Shown here: positions 59,791 to 64,000 of the stretch, in pieces
Layout: the number at the start of each line of letters is the position of its first letter
Numbering within the stretch: position 1 is the stretch's first letter
DNA from: Batillaria attramentaria
Taxonomy: Eukaryota; Mollusca; Gastropoda; Batillariidae
Direction of reading: 5' to 3'
Length of the DNA stretch: 64,000 nt
NCBI GenBank assembly: GCA_018292915.2
Contig: JACVVK020000015.1
Location: 2,370,001 to 2,434,000 of the forward strand
Translations under genes and position numbers: made by a program
Notes under the pieces: generated by a model
Told to the model about the DNA's origin: nothing
What the model saw: only the letters and a program-made list of their open reading frames with translations
Database searches by the model: none

Positions 59791-60488
59791 CCCCACTCCT
59801 CCACCCCCACCCCGCAACAAACTGTACCAGACGCTGTATATTTTCATACACTTGCGAATGTCCCGCGACTGCATTTTGTTCCATAAAAGCTCGTTTTGCT
59901 GCTGCCAATGTACATGTATTATTGTTGTTGTTTTGCCAGTGTGGTTTAACGTCCTTGTTACACCATTAATGCATGTCTTTCCCTTTCACTTGTTCCATTT
60001 TTCCACATCCCGATAAGGGAGAAAGGAACAACATCAGTTTCACTTTTTGTTTTTTTGACAGAGCGGCCGGGATTCCCCAGCACTCCCCACCCCCTCACTC
60101 TTCTCCCCGTACGGTCTCAGCGGCTCAGAAAAACAGAGAGCCCTTGGGAGCGGACTGGTTTTTGTCACGGTCAGCTGGTTAACACGAGTGGACGTAAGCC
60201 AGGAGTAGTTAGGTGCGACTACACTTCACCATCTAGTCTCTCTCAGACCACAGCCGCTCTTATTGATCGTATATTTTATTCAAACATCAGGCCACCCGGG
60301 GATAACCGCGTGCTAAGGCGGCATGCCAGTGGGGCATCAGGATTCGTCTGCCTGTGGTAGGCGGAAAAAAGCGCAGGTTGAACCTACGAAGCCGTTCGGA
60401 GAAGTTCTGTCCCTTCAGTTGGCAACATTATTAATCAGTATCATTATCATTCTCATTCTCAAGTGGAAGGTTTCCTTTGAAATGAACT

Positions 60489-60830
60489 GGTGGTCGGTGG
60501 TCTAGTGGTTAAGAGACTTGTCACCAATGCGATGAGAGGTCAGGGGTTCGAGTCAGTCCCACCCGGGGCAAAGAATTTTTCCCTCTAGTATGTCGCACCG
60601 TTCATTCGGGCCGATCGTCGGGGGTTCTCTCCGGGTACTCCGCCCCCCCCCCCCCCTCCTCTGCTTTGGAAATGTTCAGCCCACCAAAATTTGAAAAATA
60701 AATGCAATTCTAAATTCATTCCGAAATTTAAATAGCTGAGCTGACCCTTCGCACCGCGTGATTGTAATGTGTTTATGTCCAGTGGGTGAGAGAATGTGTG
60801 TGATTCACGTGAGCGCGCGTGTTGGGTTCA

Positions 60831-60832
<2 letters not shown>
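60489..60832 (+). repeat. tRNA-derived SINE, near full length
   Basis: Head: box A GTGGTCTAGTGGTTAAGAG (about 60,497) and box B GGGTTCGAGTC (60,545-60,555). Body: GCTTTGGAAATGTTCAGCCC through GCGCGTGTTGGGTTC, matching the 10.2-kb copy. The element ends in a GA-rich array. Confidence 0.8.
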
Positions 60833-60861
<29 letters not shown>

Positions 60862-61489
60862 CACTGAGAGAGAGAGAACAAAAATTGTATCTGCCTTACA
60901 GTGACAGGGAAAAGCTATCCGCAAAACACTTCACGCTTGAAATCAACTGGGAATACAACTTGGTAGACTTTCCCGAAGGGAAGCTTTTAACTGTATTGTG
61001 TCTGCTTGCAGAAAGGCATATAACTGATTATATGTGCTGATGTTGACAAGCGAATACATGCGACTCGTACCAGATGCCAGCTTACTTCTGTAAAATTGCC
61101 GAGACAAATGTAAATTCGGACATGTACTTGGTATTCACATGGAATGTCATAACAGCTTCATGTGACACTTCGAGAGAAAAATGTTCGAGGCTGGAAATTG
61201 TGAAAGCAGCTATGGATCATGTGCATGCGGGCTGCGTGCTTTAAAAAATGCATGGCTTAATGACGCCCCCTTTTTTGAGGGGGGGGGGGGAGGGTTTTGA
61301 GCAGGTAATGTAGTGTCAGTGTTTGTATCCAATATAAATCAGGTGGCGCGACAAGAAGGACGGTGTAATGAACGAGTCTACATGTGTCATCATCATCATC
61401 ATCATCATCGTCGTCGTCGTCGTCATCACCACCAACACCACTACAAAAAGACGACGAAGATGAACTGAAAGGAAGGAGAAGAAGATGTG

Positions 61490-61668
61490 TAGGTGTTTGG
61501 GAGTTTAACGTCACGTCCTTTTCCACCGCGTATGGGTGATATCAAAAGACGGGGCAACGAGAAAAAGACCAGCGGTACGAGTAGTTGGCCCCAGCCGGGC
61601 GAGCAATGAACTCACGACCCGAGCATTGAAAGTCCAGCGTTCTACCATTCGGCAATCCCAGCTCCGAG
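61490..61668 (-). repeat. tRNA-derived SINE, most complete TTAACGTCC-family copy
   Basis: On the minus strand a tRNA-like head (GGGATTGCCGAATGGTAGAA, CGGGTCGTGAGTTCATTGC) is followed by GGCCAACTACTCGTACCGCT and GATATCACCCATACGCGG, ending GTTAAACTCCCAAACACC. Copies near 50,964 and 62,544 are truncated. Confidence 0.8.
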
Positions 61669-61894
61669 AAGGACGAACGGGCGTCATAATCATGGGATAA
61701 ATATAACGACCCGTTTGAAAAATCCTGCTTGTTCTTGCTTTCGTGTGCCTGTTGTGCAATACTGAGTTTATAAGCGAAGGTTTTGGTACCTCTGATACAT
61801 AAGACATTTTTTTTGACTCATGAAGTGTAGGGCAAAACCAACCCCCCCCCCCCCCCCCCAACACAAAACCCCAAACCACCCCCCAACCCCCCGG

Positions 61895-61942
61895 GCACAC
61901 ACACACACGCGCCCGCGCGCGCGCGCGAGCGCGCACACACAC
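61895..61942. repeat. Alternating CA/CG tract
   Basis: (CA)n, then CGCGCCCGCGCGCGCGCGCG with one GAG, then (CA)n. Mostly alternating purine-pyrimidine. Confidence 0.9.
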
Positions 61943-62075
61943 TGGCACAAACCCCACTGACCAACTTGAAGTCACGCCACCCCCCCCCCTCTCCCCCCAC
62001 GCCCCAGACGTGGCTCCTGGCGGTATGCACTGGGTGAACGTAGAACAGACAACGACAATAAATTAGCTTAAAACA
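61943..62075. repeat. Microsatellite-linked repeat, copy 2
   Basis: Shares ACGTGGCTCCTGGCGGTATG, CACTGGGTGAACGTAGAACA and AAATTAGCTTA with 59,668-59,790. A C-run-containing insert separates the CACTGGCACAAACC start from the rest. Confidence 0.8.
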
Positions 62076-62543
62076 ATAATCATATATCATCGGCCTTTGG
62101 GGGGATGGTTTTAGCAAACAGTCGCGCCATAGCGATCCCATCCCACAAAAGGTCAAAGACTGTAGATCCACAACTGCCGCGTTGTATACCCTAGCGACTC
62201 TCCAGTCTGTGGGACGGCTGGAACTGTCTCCGCGGGACGAGTTTGCGAATGCGCAGGTGCATGGACCACAGACGTTCATCACAGACAGGGATATCCATCA
62301 TCCAAGAAAACCTCATTTTCATCTGTGCGTCAGTCTCTCACTGTGGAGTTGCCGCAGTCCGATGGTCTCCCGACTGACAAACCATTTTGCAATTATGCAG
62401 TGTGTAAACGTTTTTTCCCGTGTTGTCTGGGTTTATTGTGCGAACCGCACGTGCCGCATCAAACTACAGACTGACGCAAGCGCCTAATCGACTGAACCCT
62501 TATCTGGGAGAGTTTGTGGTGTGTTTTATGTTTAAAAGGGTGG

Positions 62544-62609
62544 GTGAGTGTTTGGGAGTTTAACGTCCTTTTCCACCACGTGTGGGTGATATCAAAGACG
62601 GGGCAACGT
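62544..62609 (-). repeat. Truncated TTAACGTCC-family SINE copy
   Basis: GTTTGGGAGTTTAACGTCCT through GGTGATATCAAAGACGGGGC matches 61,495-61,560, then becomes an ACA-rich tract. Confidence 0.8.
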
Positions 62610-62905
62610 TTATGTAAAAACAACAACAAAAAAACAACAAAAAAACAAAACAAAAAACAACAACAACAAACAAACGACGACAACAACAACAAAACCTAAT
62701 GATCTTCCTTCAGTCTGACTGAAATATATCTGTGTTTGGTTTGGAATACTTCAGATATCTCTAGAAGTCGTGCAGCCGTTTCACGTCCGAGAAGTCAACA
62801 CGCAAAAAGCCCAAGCTCTTGAGAGGTTTCTGAGTCGGTGTCAGCAAGTTTCATGAATAAACATATCCAGTACACGGACCAGTCCCTTTCCAACTACAAT
62901 ATCTG

Positions 62906-62908
<3 letters not shown>

Positions 62909-62948
<40 letters not shown>
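62909..62948. repeat. (CA)n microsatellite
   Basis: About 40 bp CA. Confidence 0.96.
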
Positions 62949-62950
<2 letters not shown>

Positions 62951-63344
62951 CCCATACCCGCCCTATCTCCCCGCTCAACTCATCTCATCGCTCCCACACA
63001 CAAAGCCAAAAAACAACAGTTGTCCTACTCCTAACCACTAACCACGGAACTCCAACAACATCGTCCTCTTTCTTGGCCCCCTACAAACCATAGTTATCCG
63101 TGCTAGTTCAAACAAAAAGTAGGACACAGCAACAACGATAGGATGCCCCTAAAAGAAGAGTCGGTCGCATTGCCTCAGGAAGACGAAACACTCCAGCAGG
63201 CGGCGAAGAGAAGTCAAAATCCTCGACATTTTCCGGATCGTGGTGTTGGAGGACAGTTTAAAGAGGTTCTGACGCCACAACACTGCAGTGAAAAAACATC
63301 CGGAATGATAAAAAACTTGAAATGCATAAGGCAGATGCCGGAAG

Positions 63345-63346
<2 letters not shown>

Positions 63347-63381
<35 letters not shown>

Positions 63382-63392
63382 CGAGAGCGAGA
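63347..63392. repeat. (GA)n / (GAGC)n microsatellite
   Basis: GA repeat passing into GAGAGC units. Confidence 0.95.
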
Positions 63393-63430
63393 AGCATCTC
63401 ATTTTGCTGCACCAATCAGCTGATAGATGT

Positions 63431-63668
63431 AGCTACTTCCCCTGGCCCCTGTGTGTTTCAGCTGGGTAGCTAGAACCAAACCACAAACGTATTCATCACT
63501 AACGTACAAGTGTAAGCGCGGACACAAACAAACAAATAACAAACTAACAAAAGCTACTCCCCCTTGCCCCTGTGTGTCTCAGCTGGGTAACTAGAACCAA
63601 ACTACAAGCGTATTCATCACGTACGTAATACGTACAAGTGTAAACGCCGTCACAAACAAATAACAGAC
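63431..63668. repeat. Tandem duplication, 121-bp period
   Basis: AGCTACTTCCCCTGGCCCCT...CAGCTGGGTAGCTAGAACCA starting at 63,431 recurs with few differences from 63,552. Both copies end in a CAAACAAATAAC-type stretch. Confidence 0.85.
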
Positions 63669-63879
63669 AAAATAACAACAACAACAACAACAAAAACAAA
63701 TGGCCAGAGCCTTTTGCCAACCTGCCTACTTGACAGTTTGCAACCGCTGAGGACATGAGAAACAGGATGTATCACACTTTTATTGGCTTAGTTTGAACGT
63801 CCATTAGAACAGCACACACACCTTATCAGGAGGTGCGCGCGACAGAGAACGAAATAGGAAGTAGCCACAACGGAGGTAA

Positions 63880-64000
63880 CATGGAGTCTATGACACTAAA
63901 AGACCAGACTCTAGGGGAGCTCCAGCCTTCTCCATTATCAGGAGATGCGGCACGCAAGGTCCGTGTATCGATCACCTGTCAGCGTGTGTGTACAGGGTTG
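63880..64000 (+). other. Open frame running off the right edge, no recognised product
   Basis: ATG in a good context (GGTAACATGG) followed by 39 open codons (starts MESMTLKDQTLGELQPSPLS). The frame is also open upstream to about 63,796. No homologue recognised and no clear donor; it may be chance or a first exon of a rightward gene. Confidence 0.2.

Larger units (their letters stand above)
51191..64000. other. Intron 1 and possible upstream sequence, no recognised gene
   Basis: No exon 1 (a segment like RKYAKKIIEWP) or U12 donor found. Contents: pentamer arrays (51,542-51,690), SINE copies, a tandem duplication, CA arrays, A/C-rich stretch 56,625-56,790, and a relatively CpG-rich stretch about 53,600-58,700. 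Open frames such as 55,734-56,099 (+) and 58,509-59,045 (-) look like no family I know and the latter overlaps a tRNA-like repeat. Confidence 0.55.

Noticed and set aside
61895..61942. Z-DNA-type regulatory element
   Set aside because: Alternating CA/CG tracts are frequent in this window and nothing nearby indicates a promoter.

Overview
The window is eukaryotic, intron-rich and full of repeats. It looks molluscan, probably gastropod: one large neuronal-type ion-channel gene, many (CA/GT)n and (GA/CT)n microsatellites, long G/C homopolymers, tRNA-derived SINEs and frequent TACATGTA words. The species assignment is inference; the gene identity is not.

One gene dominates. On the minus strand, from about 51,190 down to 5,810, lie 43 exons of a four-domain high-voltage-activated calcium channel alpha-1 subunit of the Cav2 class (CACNA1A/B/E; Drosophila cacophony; nematode unc-2). 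The exons chain without a frame break from segment IS1 to a stop codon. With one exon from each alternative pair and without the microexon they give 1,572 residues. All four pore glutamates (EEEE) are present, as are four S4 voltage sensors, the beta-subunit binding motif in the I-II linker, the C-terminal EF-hand region and an IQ region. Exon 1 (N-terminus, about 98 codons by analogy) is not in the window, so transcription starts beyond 64,000.

The notable content is its splicing design. Three segments are encoded by tandem alternative exons: IS4 (48,109-48,200 / 47,082-47,188), IIIS6 (22,788-22,989 / 22,498-22,699) and IVS2 (17,022-17,132 / 14,609-14,737). A 12-nt microexon (28,680-28,691) sits in the IIIS3-S4 loop, where vertebrate Cav2.2 has its SFMG microexon. 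Intron 1 ends with a U12-type branch site and a terminal AC, as in an AT-AC minor intron. The coding sequence stops 24 codons after the IQ exon, much shorter than the usual Cav2 tail.

Layout: 1-5,809 is 3' flank with a SINE and microsatellites. 5,810-11,251 holds the C-terminus back to IVS4. 11,426-19,103 holds domain IV S1-S3, including the IVS2 pair. 22,498-31,522 is domain III. 31,953-35,906 is a short II-III linker. 38,328-41,727 is domain II. 42,501-44,415 is the I-II linker. 44,786-51,190 is domain I. 51,191-64,000 is intron 1 and possibly upstream sequence: no recognisable gene, several SINE copies, a MITE-free but repeat-dense landscape and one short open frame running off the right edge.
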